Source: Stratiolaelaps scimitus (taxonomy: Eukaryota; Arthropoda; Arachnida; Mesostigmata; Laelapidae). Taken from it: a stretch of 64,000 nucleotides of DNA. The stretch covers positions 5,136,501 through 5,200,500 of the forward strand of contig JABWDB010000013.1 in the NCBI GenBank assembly GCA_019614645.1, in the 5' to 3' direction. Positions 23,846 to 36,700 of this stretch are shown here, piece after piece; the stretch's first letter is position 1; each line of letters opens with the position of its first letter. The notes under the pieces are model-generated. The model did no database searches. It saw only the letters and a list, made by a program, of their open reading frames with translations, and had not been told where the DNA came from. Both the position numbers and the translations under genes were made by a program.

Positions 23846-24000
23846 ACATTTAACGTCCGCGGTACGGCTTTCGGCATTGCTTCATAAGACGGATCCCCTC
23901 AATGCAAATGCGCAACGGAGTGGATCGAGCCCGTGCACCTACGTGTCTCCTCCGATTCTAAGGCGCACACGCACTCACCACGCCACCGGGCTCGACACCG
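23846..24000 (-). mobile_element. tRNA-derived SINE-like element
   Basis: Read on the minus strand, a tRNA-like head carries an A-box-like TGGTGAGTGCG (23980-23970) and a B-box-like GGGCTCGATCC (23932-23922), 37 nt apart. This is close to the spacing of an internal RNA polymerase III promoter. The body then runs to a 3' end, GGACGTTAAATG, at about 23847. Related 3' ends occur at 15461 and 34814. No target-site duplication was seen. A decayed tRNA pseudogene with flanking sequence is the main alternative. Confidence 0.6.
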
Positions 24001-24154
24001 AAGTATATGTTACAATATGCTAATCTACGAAATACCCGGCATATCCTATAACCCTGTTCAGTCTTCAGCGTCCTAGTTCACTATTCGACCACCTTAGACC
24101 GAGTTACAGCGACGTGTACCAGTTGCTTACATAAACTAAAACACATTGAGTTAG

Positions 24155-24568
24155 CTCGTAACAGATATGTGTCCCTCTCAAAGGCGCGTAGGTGTCACCC
24201 TTTACGTTGCCCATGTTCGTCCGCCACAACTACGCCTACTTTCGGTTGACCATCTCTCGATAAAGGTGCGACGCACTTTCGCGATAGAGTCCCATCCCCT
24301 CTCGAAGCATTCGTTTGCATTTCTTCCAGAAGTAGCTCCGCTGCTCACTCTGCGGCTGCTGGTGCTGCTGCGGCCGCGTCGGCTGCTCTTAGCAATCAGT
24401 ATTTGCTGTTTGCTCCGAGTTGTCGCTAATGTTTACGCTCTGTTGTCGCCTGTGACGCCGCGTTCCTTCTCACCATCTCGATGCCGATGCCGAATGTCTA
24501 CCAGCCCTTGCGCCGGCTGCTGCTGCCGCTGCCGCCGAGTACACTCATTTATTATCCATCTTGAATAG
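24155..24568 (+). other. GC-rich segment with Ala/Leu-rich open frames
   Basis: Several frames are open. One begins after CTTCCAG at about 24330 and reads an Ala-rich stretch to a TAA near 24429. Another is a 133-residue Leu/Arg-rich frame. GCT/CTG/GCC triplet richness explains both, and no domain is recognised. I do not call a gene here. Confidence 0.25.
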
Positions 24569-25998
24569 TTCGAGTGTTTATCCGTACCCCGAGGCGGCAA
24601 GCTGAGCACACTGCGCTCGGAACTGATCGCGGAATTCATCCTGTCGACGATGCGGCCTGAGGCGCAGAGACCAAATATTTTGACACGGCAACATGAACGA
24701 GCGGCTCGAAGGCAGCACAACGAATTTCGAACATGGTCTATCCTGACATAAACATTTGCGACACTTTCGACAACGAACTGCGTCATAGGCGAATACGGGA
24801 TATGATCCATTAGATTCCGATTGTGTGTCAATGCAACGAACACGAGATTTTACTCAATACGGCAATATGCAAGTACGTCGTCCATGCGTCAATAGACGAT
24901 ATAATATTATAGAAGACGAAATTCGACAATTCAAGCCGTTGGAAAGTGGTTTTGCGTCAGCCAGGCGCGCTTGTTCATACGATATGATCCCTCAAGAACT
25001 GCAATGCACAACAAGAGATGTCCGCGTAATAGTCGCGTCGGCGTAAATTCGCATTATTCAGTGGGACAACATGCTCCGCATACCGTGTAGGTGAAGCCAG
25101 TTAATTTTATAAGCGCTGCTTTTATATCTACTCGCTCCTGCTTGTCCCTTTCTTGTTAGTCAATCAGTAGTCACAGGCACAACTCGAAGATATTAATGTG
25201 GATGAGAGGAACTAGATCTTGCTTTGATTATACACATTGGTGGGATGAGTTTAATCCAATGACTTTAGCCGCACTATCACTGTTATCATTGTTGTTATGT
25301 TGAATTCATTTCTTTTCTGCTATTACATGTTTTTCGTTATTCCTCATAAGTCGATCCTAATTTTATAACAATTCTGAAAAATAGCCCGTGCTCTGTCTGC
25401 TTATCTAGTTAAATCTTTATACAATATTTTGTTTGTGGAAAAGCAATATTGTATGTATGATTTTCGTTGATTTTATCATTGTTAATTATTATTGTGATTA
25501 TTTATTTTTATATTATTATCATTTTTAGTTTTGATTATTTTTAGTCATGTCAACAACGTTCTCAAAAATATATCCTCTTTCCGAATTACCTAATTGATAT
25601 TACACGAGCGAAAAGTTCTGAGAGGCTTGCGAAGTGGTCTATGGCAGATTGTAAGAAATGCCGTCAGTACTGCGTGAGCTATAATAAATGAACTCGGGTG
25701 TCCTGTCACGTATATCTTTGTTGAAGTGAGATATCCCCCCATTCATAGCGACGCGAATTGCGAATCGATGCCAAGCTATCAGGATCACATCTCTTCGTTG
25801 TCGAAATAAACGAAATAGTTCTGGGTCCTCGCAAATCTTTGTGTTGGTTGGTAGGGAAGGATCACGAGCTATTTCGATAATGTCCAATTCACTTTATGTG
25901 AATTACAAAAGAACGTATTCAATACTTAACTCGACAAAATCAGCGTCGAGTTACTGGGCTGTAATTCGCATGTGTTACTATGTCTAGTAACACGCCAG
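24569..25998. other. Region without a supported gene, 24.6-26.0 kb
   Basis: AT-rich from 25300 to 25560 with TTATTATT motifs. An inverted repeat with 9-bp arms (GTGTTACTA / TAGTAACAC, 4-bp loop) lies at 25972-25993. No recognisable protein. Confidence 0.5.
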
Positions 25999-26146
25999 GC
26001 GACAGAGATAGTGGAAAGGGGAAGTTTATATTCCCCATCCACTGCGAGTCCCTTAGTCGCTCGAGCCGTCTCGTCCGACAGTGCTTTTATCTGGACCACT
26101 CACCGGGCTGTCGCTCCAGCTCAGGCCGCTTCGTTCTGTAGTCATC
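25999..26146 (+). CDS. Weak candidate coding exon
   Basis: Open in phase 0 from ACGCCAG to a consensus donor C|GTAAGT at 26147. Encodes about 49 residues (ATEIVERGSLYSPSTASPLV and then ARAVSSDSAFIWTTHRAVAP). The entry phase agrees with the exit phase of 22026-22192 and the composition is similar. The acceptor lacks a pyrimidine tract and sits on a small inverted repeat. A second frame is also open here. Treat as speculative. Confidence 0.15.
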
Positions 26147-28165
26147 GTAAGTGTCATTACCGGTGGCAATCTCAATCGGGAGACGATGGGAGGCGCCCCT
26201 GCTCCAGTTGTTAGTCACCTGTCTGCCTCCGTGCGTCGTTATAGTCCACGTCTTATAGAAGACTGTAGGGAGCATCAGCCATTTCGTTGAGTGCTGAATT
26301 TCGTTCTTGTTTCATCTGGGTGGTCGTAACTGAGCGCGAGACCTTTGCAGAATTGCTCGCGCCTGATCGAGATGTAGGTCTTCAGGTTAAATCATCGAAC
26401 GAAATATATCGGTGAATTCCTACAATGCCGAGATCCAGGCGTTATCTTTCGAAGTTAAACTTATCGCCAATTATTTCGCTAGCATACGTGATGTACAGTT
26501 CTTGCTGCGATTATACGAGAGAAACAGTCGAGTTTCTTCGAAAACGGTCGCAACACCATATACTATCATATATGGTCGCCGGCAAACTTCGGGTCCTTCG
26601 TTCGAACCAGTTGCTTTCAAGCTACAATTCGTGACACCAACTGAGGTTTTCCAGCACCCAAACTTACTTGGGATGAACGGTACCCACATTGTAAGCAGTT
26701 TTAAAGGTCTACAGGAAACTGTATTCGGAACTGTCCCACGCCCCCGGCGCTAATCTGACGCACACTAGGCGGCAGATCGTTAACTGCAGCCCTGCCTAGA
26801 CGATAAATAAGTCGCCGCATGTTAAAAATGTTCCGCTCTGATGGTTCCAGAGGATACTTTTCGACTCAGAGCAATTACGTCGACCGGATAGGGTTAACCA
26901 TGCTCGGGGACATAGCATTTGCACATGATGAGGTCGTCCGCCAAAAGCGGGCGAAATCACATTGTCCAATAAGAGATTAGAATGTGTTTTTCAACACTCA
27001 CCCGAGAGTTCTAATCAGAGCTCTGAGTTTCAAATGTTGACAATAACAAATTGTCTCGCCGTGAAGTGGTCGTGGTAAGCGATCGTGACCAAACAACGCG
27101 ACGCCAATATCCATATAATTTCATTGGTCAAGCTACATGCTTGGATGCTGAGAAAACTCAGCATTGCGGCAATCACTTGATGGGTCACGAATTATAAAAT
27201 TTCGAATTGTATACACCGTGGGGAGTAGCCTTAATATTTTCGCAGACAATTTAAAAACAAATCCAAATACGAGCGCGACAGTTGTACCTGCTGAACGTGA
27301 AATACATCTGAAAACAACTTTATAATTATCGGAACACCTTTAATAATCGAATAAAAATATTTCTTTTTCAAATTAAACACGATAGTGGTATACATTTTTG
27401 TGTACAAAGAGTTAAAAAAATGTTACATGAATATAAATCGGGTCGTGGAGGTTTTCATAAGACAAGGGGTAAGTCATTCACGAGTAGGATTAGGTGGTGT
27501 CTCTTACCGTATATGGAAATATGCATCGAGAAGGCAACAAACGTAAAAAGCAGCTAGCACTCTGTCTATTTAGTATTCAGCATTTTACCGAAATTATGCA
27601 AAAAATAAATGTGGTGAGATACAAAAAAATCGTATCTAATTAGTGTTTGACCTAACTAGGCCGAATTGCAGGATATGGCCTACAGTTGCTTCAGTCGTTT
27701 GAGGCTGAAACCATAACTTGCCACCTCTTTCTGCCCGGTTGCGTTAGTATAGATGGTCACCGGCAATCTGGTATTTATTTATTTATATAAAATACAGGGT
27801 CAAACAAGCGGAATTCTCCTCAGTATCTTCCATTAATAGCTAACTAAGGCTTAAGAGAAGGTAGTCGCACTTAGTTATTACAGTTCCAACTAGTAGTTCT
27901 TTCCTCTAGCTTTTCAAGGTATGATACGATAAAGTGAGCTTTGCAAGCACCAGGCCATATACCATGAACAAACGCAGGACTAGGATAACATAGAATTTCA
28001 TTCCCGGAACAACCATTTGATTTTTCGTTTGTGCCAAACCCAATATGAAATTGTTAACCGGGCAATTCTCATGTGTCACCTGTACCCAGGAGCCATATAA
28101 GCTCCGTGGTCACCGACCGTAAGAGATTCCGCAGTTCTTCTGTGAAAACAATGGTAACATTGCAG

Positions 28166-28267
28166 TTTGTATGCCCTACGACGTCTGAACTTACAAACAT
28201 TGGGCAGTTCTCGGTACCCGAAATGCCTGCCAGAATTGAACCCTGTTATATTTTGGTGTTGCCCATG
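28166..28267 (+). CDS. Candidate 34-codon exon
   Basis: Phase-0 to phase-0 segment between the acceptor AACATTGCAG and the consensus donor ATG|GTGAGT. Encodes FVCPTTSELTNIGQFSVPEM and then PARIEPCYILVLPM. The next strong acceptor (GTTTTTAG, about 28386) is followed by an open frame that may end near 28591. No family recognised; the evidence is splice motifs and an open frame only. Confidence 0.2.
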
Positions 28268-29288
28268 GTGAGTATGTACAATACACAAGGTTCGGAACGA
28301 TACGAACTGACGGACGACCGAGCGTTGACGCAAGTAAAGCGTTCGAAACAGTTTACGGTATAAAAATCATCGAAGTCTGTTTTTAGTTCCCGCGGCGGCT
28401 TGAATCGACCTCTCAAGCGGTACACCGCAACAAGGCAAGTATTACTTACTCATATAACCGTACTATTCACCGCTTCCCGTGTACAAACAATGGAGTTCAG
28501 CCAAGCCAGTGCTAGTGTCCTCGACAAAGCTCAACCTGCTCAATTCTCCTCTAGCAGATTGTTAGCACCACGATATTCTATCCACGTCTGAATAGACAGA
28601 AATGCCGTGTCATATTGTTCTGCAACGATCTCACTTCACGTGTGCATGGATCTTAAATTCAACAAGATCTGCTTTGAGTGAGTAAAAGAACGAGCTCGGA
28701 GCAGAATTAATTATGGCCCCAAAAGAGGTGTCTCGCTGTTGGACTGTCCAAACACGTTCGCCAATGAAATTTTACCGTACAGAGACGATGATCAATCAAT
28801 GTTTAGAATACAACCATATATAGCGGGTGTCGTATTAGGTTGAAACGTTGTGCACAGCCAATGCTGAATTACTACGAGATTCCCTTCAGATGACCTTCCA
28901 CACTGTAGGAAAATTATATATTGATAATTATTGTCGTCCCCAAAGTCTCACTGGGAGTCTTGCTCTTAAATGGCCAGCTCATCGGGAATGTCTGCATTGT
29001 ACATTGTAATAGTTGCAAGGCGAACGGTTATGGCGTAAATTCAGACCAGCACAACTGCGTCTGGAACGTTTTGAGTTGCCGTTAACATTCGTAACTGACA
29101 ACACAAAAAATTGTCCAAACCGAATAACGTGAGACAGCGGAACTAATTACTGAATGTTGGGACGTACATTTAAACACTTAGCTTACGAGATACAGGTACA
29201 GAGCTGTATTTAATCCCAATCCGCCCTACCTTTACCTTTAAACGTGGATAACATCATGTCAACACCCCTGCACTGGGTCGGATTCGAA

Positions 29289-29322
<34 letters not shown>

Positions 29323-30688
29323 AGATTTAGTATCTGTTTCCAAGATGATTCCGCAACGTCCGGCGGAAGGTCGAACAAAGCGAACGAGTGGCTCTTATAG
29401 CTACCTCGAAGCTTGTCGCAAATACAGATCAAGATGGCTGATGATTCTTAGACGATTCTTAGTAACCGTATTGAGGAATTGGATGTAAGTACTCACCAGG
29501 GATTCAACTCATCGCTGACGGTTAAAGTTGGCAACTGCTATAGGATTAGCAATCTGAGCAAGGCTACGATTTTGTAGTCCTCGCAAAGTGATAAAAGGCT
29601 GCCCAAGGACCCTCACTTATGATACGGTAGCCCCGGCGAAGTCCAGGATGGAATTGAGACCAGGGTGAGCGATCTCTTTGTCTAAGAGATGACTTTACAT
29701 GAAACGTAGCACGAACTGGTACTGCTGCCCATTTCACGAGTGCGTGTTATTAGTAATAAATATGACGAATGTATATATGAGTTGAATGTATATGTGTTTG
29801 TAAGATTTTATTGACGGGAATAATTGTTTACCTTCCCAGATGTTTGGATGACTATTAGAGTCAGCATCCGTTTGTACGGTCTATCGTGCTGTTGAAATAT
29901 GAAGGGAGAACCTTTTGATCCATGCTTTTGCGTTCTAAATCATTGTATTTAGCAGAATAGTCCAAACTATATTGTTTCGAACGATATTTAGATGCCCCTT
30001 GTTCATGTATATATATGTACATGAGCATTAAGCAATTCTTATAAAGCAAGTAGCCTCGAGTCTGCATCGACCCGGAAGCGAACTTCTTTACATAGTGTAA
30101 ATACGCGAGCTGTCACTCAAAACAGGCATTTTGAAAACTAGCAGCCGCTACTCTTAGGGAGGAAATCCTCGATCCCAATCGAATACAAATGATCAAATCT
30201 GAACAAACTTACTCTCTGGCGCCATGTTGTACGATTCGTGTTATCTTTTTATGCGTATCGACCCGATATCTCAGCAATATAATCTGCTGTGATCTCGTGA
30301 GTGTCATATGCGAGCTCTTATCGAGCTGTTTGTTATGGCTGCAAACTCACTGAGTCGTTTCTCAGAGAGAATACCTCGCTGAGAATTGATCCACCGTTGG
30401 GGAAGCCAGGCCTGGCCGTCCTGTTTCGCTGCGAATATTACGGCAGCCTGAATGGAGCCCGAAGCATCTGTGCTTGGGAACCTGTCAACAGGTCCCTTCT
30501 GGTTTTAGATATTTCTACGAAAGCGAATCGCAAGCGCGTTATGTAATGTAAATATTGCTAATTGCTTATCTATATATGTACAGAACTTGAAGCAGTACGC
30601 GCGGTCACATAGATAACGGCGTCACTCGAGTAGCGACAGTGGATGAAACATCAGCAATGTCAGAACCCTATTTCAAATCCTGTATCCA

Positions 30689-30746
30689 GGTTTATTGGTT
30701 TATTAAAGAATTACAACTTCACAATACTTAAGCCCTCTTATATGTC
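30689..30746 (-). repeat. Retroelement-tail-like repeat, copy 2
   Basis: Reads GTTTATTGGTTTATTAAAGA then a diverged core (ATTACAACTTCACAATACTT) and AAGCCCTCTTATATGTCA. It is the most diverged of the three copies, but extends the shared sequence past the TTAAGC motif. Confidence 0.5.
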
Positions 30747-31421
30747 ATGCGCTCGAACCTGTTTTACCTCATGGTACCGACTGTGATTACTGAGGACAGT
30801 ATAAGGTGAGATTGTTAGTCAATGGGGAGTGTGCCATTTTTCTCCACAATAATGATCATAGTTTCAACATGATCAAGGCATAAGTATACCGCGAGATGCC
30901 CGTGTTTAAACTTAGCCTGTAAATACGTGTGTGAATGCCGGGAAAAACGTTGGCGCAAACTTGAATACATAATCGTATGCATAATATCTATCGGTCGGAA
31001 TCATTGAGCGTTATATGATGAGACCAATTATTGTGATACCATAGATACGCTGCATGATGCAGCATCTGGAAATCCCAATACGACATTTCAGTAGATCTGA
31101 TATGGTGGGGCTCGAGCTGAAACTCCGGGAAATCTCAAGCAAATTCTCTACATATCGTTATATAGATATAAAGTATACTTGTCGGGAAACACGCACGGTG
31201 CTGGCTGACAGATCTCTCCTTCGCTAAAACAACTCTCAGCACAGTACGTTGCTAGGCACACTCAGAGCAAACAGCGCAGTGCCAGTTTTACACGATAAGA
31301 ACGACAAGGGTTTCTAATCAGATGTTGTAGTTGGTCTGTGTTGTGCACTCCACAAAGTGAATAGTTGTACATCTACGTGTATGTAATGTGTGCATAGATA
31401 TGTGTAAATGTCTATAAATGT

Positions 31422-31850
31422 GTGATGAACTCTAGATACACCGCACATCGAATAATAACGTCATATCGAGCTAGTATAATCGGAGGAGAACCCCTTTCAC
31501 GCCAGGTAACATGGTCGTCTACCTACAATCGTCTACCTGGGTTAGACGATCCCATATTTGAACGGCAGAAGCAAGACATTTCACGAGAGGTCGTGAAGGC
31601 CATGCATTCATTTCACTCAGTAAATTTCTGCAAGGCGTACAGGTCTACCAAGGTTACACTGTTGTTCTTTTTTAGTTGTTTCTGCCTTATTCCTATAATG
31701 CGTTGTTATTTACCTATGTGCAATAAAGCCTGTTGAGATAATGAGAGTATCGTCCTTTATAAAAGAGAGCTGCCTGTGACATAAAAGAGAGCTTAAGCAT
31801 TGTAAAATTGCAGCTCCTTCAATAAACCATTAAACCTTTATATTTACCGT
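31422..31850 (+). mobile_element. Probable non-LTR retroelement 3' remnant (copy 3)
   Basis: The right end, 31773-31850, is the reverse complement of the 8381-8439 repeat and reads TTAAGCATTGTAAAATTGCA then GCTCCTTCAATAAACCATTA. Upstream are AATAAA at 31722-31727 and a T-rich stretch. An open frame of about 104 codons at 31422-31736 (contains RLPGLDDPIFERQKQDISRE) may be the tail of a degraded ORF or chance. A 13-bp direct repeat (ATAAAAGAGAGCT) occurs at 31759 and 31781. No reverse transcriptase motif was seen, so the class is inferred from the tail alone. Confidence 0.35.
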
Positions 31851-34392
31851 TATCTGCAAGTCTTTGCAAAGACTTCGGCACAGCTCATCATACACAAGAT
31901 CACCAGCGTAGATCGCCGCCCACCGTAGCAGATTTGAGATCGAATCCCCTCAAGGCCACGTGGATGAGGCCTCTTTATAATCCGCAAAGAGCTAGACGTG
32001 CTCATATAGGTATAGTCGCCTCGCAGAATGAACAGCAGATGTCAATCCTTTGTCTGTGATAGAGCCTACGGAGTGTGAACTTGCATCGTTTCTTTATCCA
32101 AAGCCCCAATTTTTACCACATTTTCCACGTCGTGTGTAGTCATCTTTACTCAGCACGTAACTTCAAAGGGTCACCCAACGCGTAGTATTCGCCTACCCAA
32201 TTCGAGAGGAAGTGAAGCCCCTGGTATGCTGATAAAGTTCGTATTCAAATGGGGTCGTTTCGTCGCCGGCATCAGCCCAAGCTGTCTGTTCGTTCTGTAG
32301 TTCAATTGTTGTCCTAGGCGTTATCGTGTACGCTCACTTGTGCTGTTCTTCGACGTCGTGGTTGGCGTAATAATAAATTCCTCCAGGGGATCCACTTGGA
32401 CTTCTCTTGACGAGGTAGTTGCCCCTTGCGAACTCCATCCTCCTTCCTTGGCCATGCGGTATTGTTCGTTCACGTATCATCGTCTTGATTAGCTGCAGCA
32501 AGAGTAGGACAATTGCATTGTCTGCTGATGTCTTTGCTACCAGTGACGAACGAAAGAGAAAGTGGGATATAGTGGAAGAGGATAAGGCTGACACAGGACA
32601 ACAACAGGTTGAGGCGAAGCTGGTCCTGGACAGGGAAAAAAGCAGGAGACGAAAAAAGGGGTCCACCCCTCCTTTGGACTAACCATGCGTGTTGGCATGT
32701 GGACAAGCCCACACACCGTGAAGCCAGATAGGCCCACCGCTCCGCCTTTCCAGCCCTAGAGTTAACCATAGCGAGAGAGAGAGAGAGAGAGCCGGTCAGT
32801 GTACGCAGAGAGGAGAACAAGCGAGTGAAATAGTCGAAAGAGAGACCGAGAGCTGAAGAGAGAGTACTGCCATCCTGGTCATATTGGCCTGGTGGAGCAG
32901 TTGTCCTAGTCGACGGCAGCGCGTGTACCGGAGTGCAACAGTTACTGAGACCAACAGGGATGGCGGCGAGAGACGCTCTCGCCTGTTGGGCAGCATCGAA
33001 GCTTTTTGTTAGCGGCAGTAGTGGCAGCAGCATTTCCGACAGCAACAACAGGCCAGTGGAGAATGGCATAAGAGGAGCTGGAGGCCGAGAGAAACCAGCA
33101 GGAAGAAGATAAATGAGAGATGAGTATAGGGCGGGAAGAGGAAGATGGGTTGGTGGTGGCGGCAGCCACAGCAGCGGGACAAGGAACCGGGGGGATGGCA
33201 GCAGCGCAGGCTGCATCGTTTTGCCACCGACCTTGGCATTCCTTATGGGCGCTAGGCATCGAATAAATGAGAAATGACCTTGGATCTCAAGTGGCCTTCC
33301 TTTTTCTGCTGGCCGCGCCTCGCACCCCTCCCCTCCACCGACGATTCTTCCAGTTTCACCTGCTTGCCAGAGCTCCTTTCCGCCTTGCTAGTACCTACAA
33401 CAGCTCGTGCTGACCCTTGAAGTCACCTGTAGTCTCGCTCCCCCGCTATCGTCCGCCATATAGATGACTTCTACAAAGCAGGGGGAATAAGGGGGTTTAC
33501 ACCTCCATGGGCCCCTCTCTAGCCCTGTCGCTCTCTGCCTTCATTTCTGTCTCCTCGCTCCATCTCTCCTGTCCTTGACGCTGTTCATATCGCTTAGACG
33601 TATTTATGACGAAACGCGTGCGTGTTTTCACACTTCTACTTTGTCTTGCCCCGGATATTAAATTCTTAACCTCCTCCTCTTCCTCTTCTCCACTGAGACT
33701 GTTGTTGTCGGCCAATGAAGTCGTGTCTATACAGTTCTTCTCTTTGCTGTTCCGCTCTATTCTTCTTTGTCAGTTCGTCTTTGGCCGTGCTGAGATGGTG
33801 GGCCGTCTGCTGCGGATGGCTGTGCCTTTCTAGAGTCCGTTTCACTCTCTGGGACTCCTGGGGATTGTGGCGGCGTATACATTCGCGTGCGCACGTGCAC
33901 ATGAACATCCATATATCTGTACACGTACGTAAGCACGACGCGACGTAATGGGTTGGGGACTCTATTCAGTTTTCTAACGAAACAGCGAGAGGTGGAAGTG
34001 ACGGGTAGAGGACGCTGTGGACTCGACACTGTGGTTGTGAGTCCTGACTCGGCCTACTAGCTCTGGTGGCCACAGAAGGGGGCCACCGGAAACGCCGATA
34101 CGACGAATGTGCGCTAGCTAAACAGCGGGATGAAAGGTCTGGTGACTGAGAGCATCAACGCGTTCGTCCTGCGTGGCTCCCGCTGTCCAACAGGATCTAT
34201 CCTCTTGCGCGCAGCGCCGACTGTTGACGCCGCTCCTGAGAAATTGTTGAATGGCTGAATGACGAGACCCCTCCATGCTTGAGTGGCCGGAACCACCACG
34301 TGAGCAGCAGAAAGAATGGCATGGCGGGCTCCATCCATGGTTTATACGATGCCGCACGTTACGAGCCGTGATGCCGGCGGGACTCAAAACAG

Positions 34393-34676
34393 GTTCTCAC
34401 ACTGGCCGTAGTGGCCGCAGCGAAGGCAGGTGGCGCTTTTGGTGGTGCTTATGGTTGGCACCTCTTCCGAGCAAGCATGAAAGTAAATCCGTCGCCGGAG
34501 GCCTCGAGCGCACCTCGTTTCATCCTAAAGCGACTCTGTGTTTGCTGTTGCAGGCCAAGAAGGCCATCGAGCCAGGCAACCCTCAGCGCTCTTTAAAGGA
34601 TCGGGAGTCGGTTGCCCGACGCGAGGAGGCTGAGCGACCCCCGTACGTGACACTGTTTCATTGTGGCCACAGGTAA
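34393..34676 (+). CDS. Candidate small two-exon protein end, hydrophobic segment plus charged tail
   Basis: Two readings exist. The spliced model uses 34393-34482 (VLTLAVVAAAKAGGAFGGAY and then GWHLFRASMK, a glycine-zipper-like hydrophobic segment) with donor AAA|GTAAAT, a 71-nt intron, then acceptor TTGCTGTTGCAG and 34554-34676 (AKKAIEPGNPQRSLKDRESV and on to TAA), all in phase 0. It would suit a small membrane protein with a charged tail. Alternatively, an unspliced 133-codon frame from ATG 34275 uses the same last 40 codons. The upstream start for the spliced model was not found. No family recognised. Confidence 0.2.
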
Positions 34677-34813
34677 AACTCGAGGAAAAACCTGCGCCTT
34701 TTCCTCTCTCTGCTCCTTTCATCTGATCAGTCATATCATCACCTCAACTAACTCGTCACCATACGGCGCACAGAGTTCCAAAGTAAATTTTCCAGGCTGC
34801 AACGTTCAGCAAA

Positions 34814-34880
34814 CATTTAACGTTCATGGTACTACAACAGAGCTCGAAGGTTGTCGAATGTATCCTAATTGGTACAACTG
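34814..34880 (-). repeat. Diverged SINE-like 3' end
   Basis: CATTTAACGTTCATGGTAC resembles the 3' ends at 15461 and 23847. Similarity falls off within about 20-25 bp, so this is the weakest of the three copies. Confidence 0.3.
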
Positions 34881-34967
34881 CTATTCTTGACCGTCGACGT
34901 AACACACTAGATCTCGCGTGAATGTATCGTCTGTTGGTGCTCCGTTGTTGCTATTTCGAATGACACC

Positions 34968-34969
<2 letters not shown>

Positions 34970-35004
<35 letters not shown>
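34970..35004. repeat. TA microsatellite
   Basis: About 16 TA units interrupted once near the right end. Confidence 0.85.
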
Positions 35005-35635
35005 GTATATCATTATGCAACTGTGCGCACGGCATACTTCGACAAAACGCAGATCAGAAGGTTCAATCTGAAAGGGTCAAGGGTGGAGTTACCTGATGAC
35101 AGCCGCCGTGATCCGTAAGTGCACCGTGTTCGTTGTAACGGTATTATAGAATGTTACTGCATCATGGGGACAGGCCAAAGGAAGCACTACCCTAGCGAGC
35201 TGTTTCGAAATAAATCGATAACGTTGCCTACATTTCAGTCAGCACTTGGGAGGAGGAGGGGGTCTCCTGCAGACGATGGCGAACCTCGTTTAAAAATATT
35301 GAGACCTTATTCGGCCACGAATAATCGATGAATAAGTGCTTCCGATAAATGCTGCAGAGGAAATAGAGGGTATTGCTTAAAACGTGACACGTTTATACAT
35401 ATCAGATATATTTTATTGCGGAATTTACCACAGGAGAAAACTTAATGAGAATGGGTAATGATAATACTTATTGTTATTGTTATCAATTGATTGGCTATCT
35501 ACGTACTCAGAAGTAGACAGCTTATTGGCTTGGGGTAGCCGTGAACCCATAACAGCTTTGGATATTCAGGGGTCTAGTACATTTTTCATCCATCTCGATA
35601 TATTATGCTCCGCATCACATAGGCTTCTCTCTCTA

Positions 35636-35673
<38 letters not shown>

Positions 35674-36700
35674 CAGAGTTCCTTCATTACCGTTTTTCAC
35701 TTAATACGGCTCATTTGTCGATACTACTTCAGTGTCTCGCTGCAGTTTCTCAATTATTAGAATTGAATCGCTCTACGACCTCTTTGTTCCAGTTATATAT
35801 TTTCCCTGTACCAGTTATCTAATTCCCCCTTGTTACTCATCCCATTTTCCCACGGCAATTAGCCAGTCAACCTATTGAAGTTGTTCTGTTAACTTAAGAC
35901 CGAGAAGTAACGAAATGTCAACGTAGAACTGACGAAACTCAAACTGTCGTATATCCAAGCAGGTTGTACGCCATCCGCACAGGGCTCCAATGATGAAGTA
36001 ATGTAAAAATATTTTCGCATCTTTCAGAAATGTTCAACCGGGTTCGCTGTTGAACATCATATTCAACCCTATGGTAGAAAAGTACCGAAATGTTTTTGTA
36101 TGTTCAATTTTGTGCCTTTTATGTTGGTATAAATAACAAAACAAGCTGGATGGTTCACACATCGTCAACCGTTGTCGCTCGAATTCGACGGATTGACCGA
36201 AATTAGAATGAGAGTATTTAATATGTAAGTGGCCAGGTTATACTTGTAGTTCCAGTACCTTCTGGCAGAGATTCTGGTTGATAACGAAACCGCATGCAGC
36301 GAAACTGTCGGGTCAAGCCGCAAAGAATAGCAGGGAACTTGCACCTTTTCAAAAACAAGAAATACTGTGTTTCACGATAGTAGACCAGATACGCTTGAAG
36401 TAACTACGCGTATCCCGAGTGTGTCAACATCGTGTCTCGTTCTCATATGATATAAATGTGTTCTCGTCTCGAACCAATCGATGCATAAAAGCTAAGGTCG
36501 TACACCTTGAAGAAACCTCGTGTGCACTACTAAATTGTTTCTATTAATACACCTGACGAGAAAATCTCTACCATATGTATATATCATATATTAATAAGTA
36601 TGCATACTGTTTTTCGAGCTGACCCTCAGCTGTTCCCCTATCCGACAGAGCTCAGCTCATAACCTTTTAGGTATTACTATGAGGATCTGTCGGGGCCTCA

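Larger units (their letters stand above)
28592..34392. other. Region without a supported gene, 28.6-34.4 kb
   Basis: Holds a CT/TA microsatellite at about 29289-29322, retroelement-tail repeats at 30689-30746 and 31773-31850, a GA run at 32771-32791 and a GC-rich zone at 32400-34350 open in many frames on both strands (up to 248 codons on the minus strand). The open frames there are Leu/Ser/Pro-rich and show no domain. They fit a 5'-UTR, promoter or lncRNA zone better than coding sequence. Confidence 0.45.

Noticed and set aside
32470..33216. 248-codon minus-strand open frame
   Set aside because: Pro/Leu/Ser-rich product in a GC-rich stretch where several other frames on both strands are also open; no ATG-proximal domain or family resemblance.
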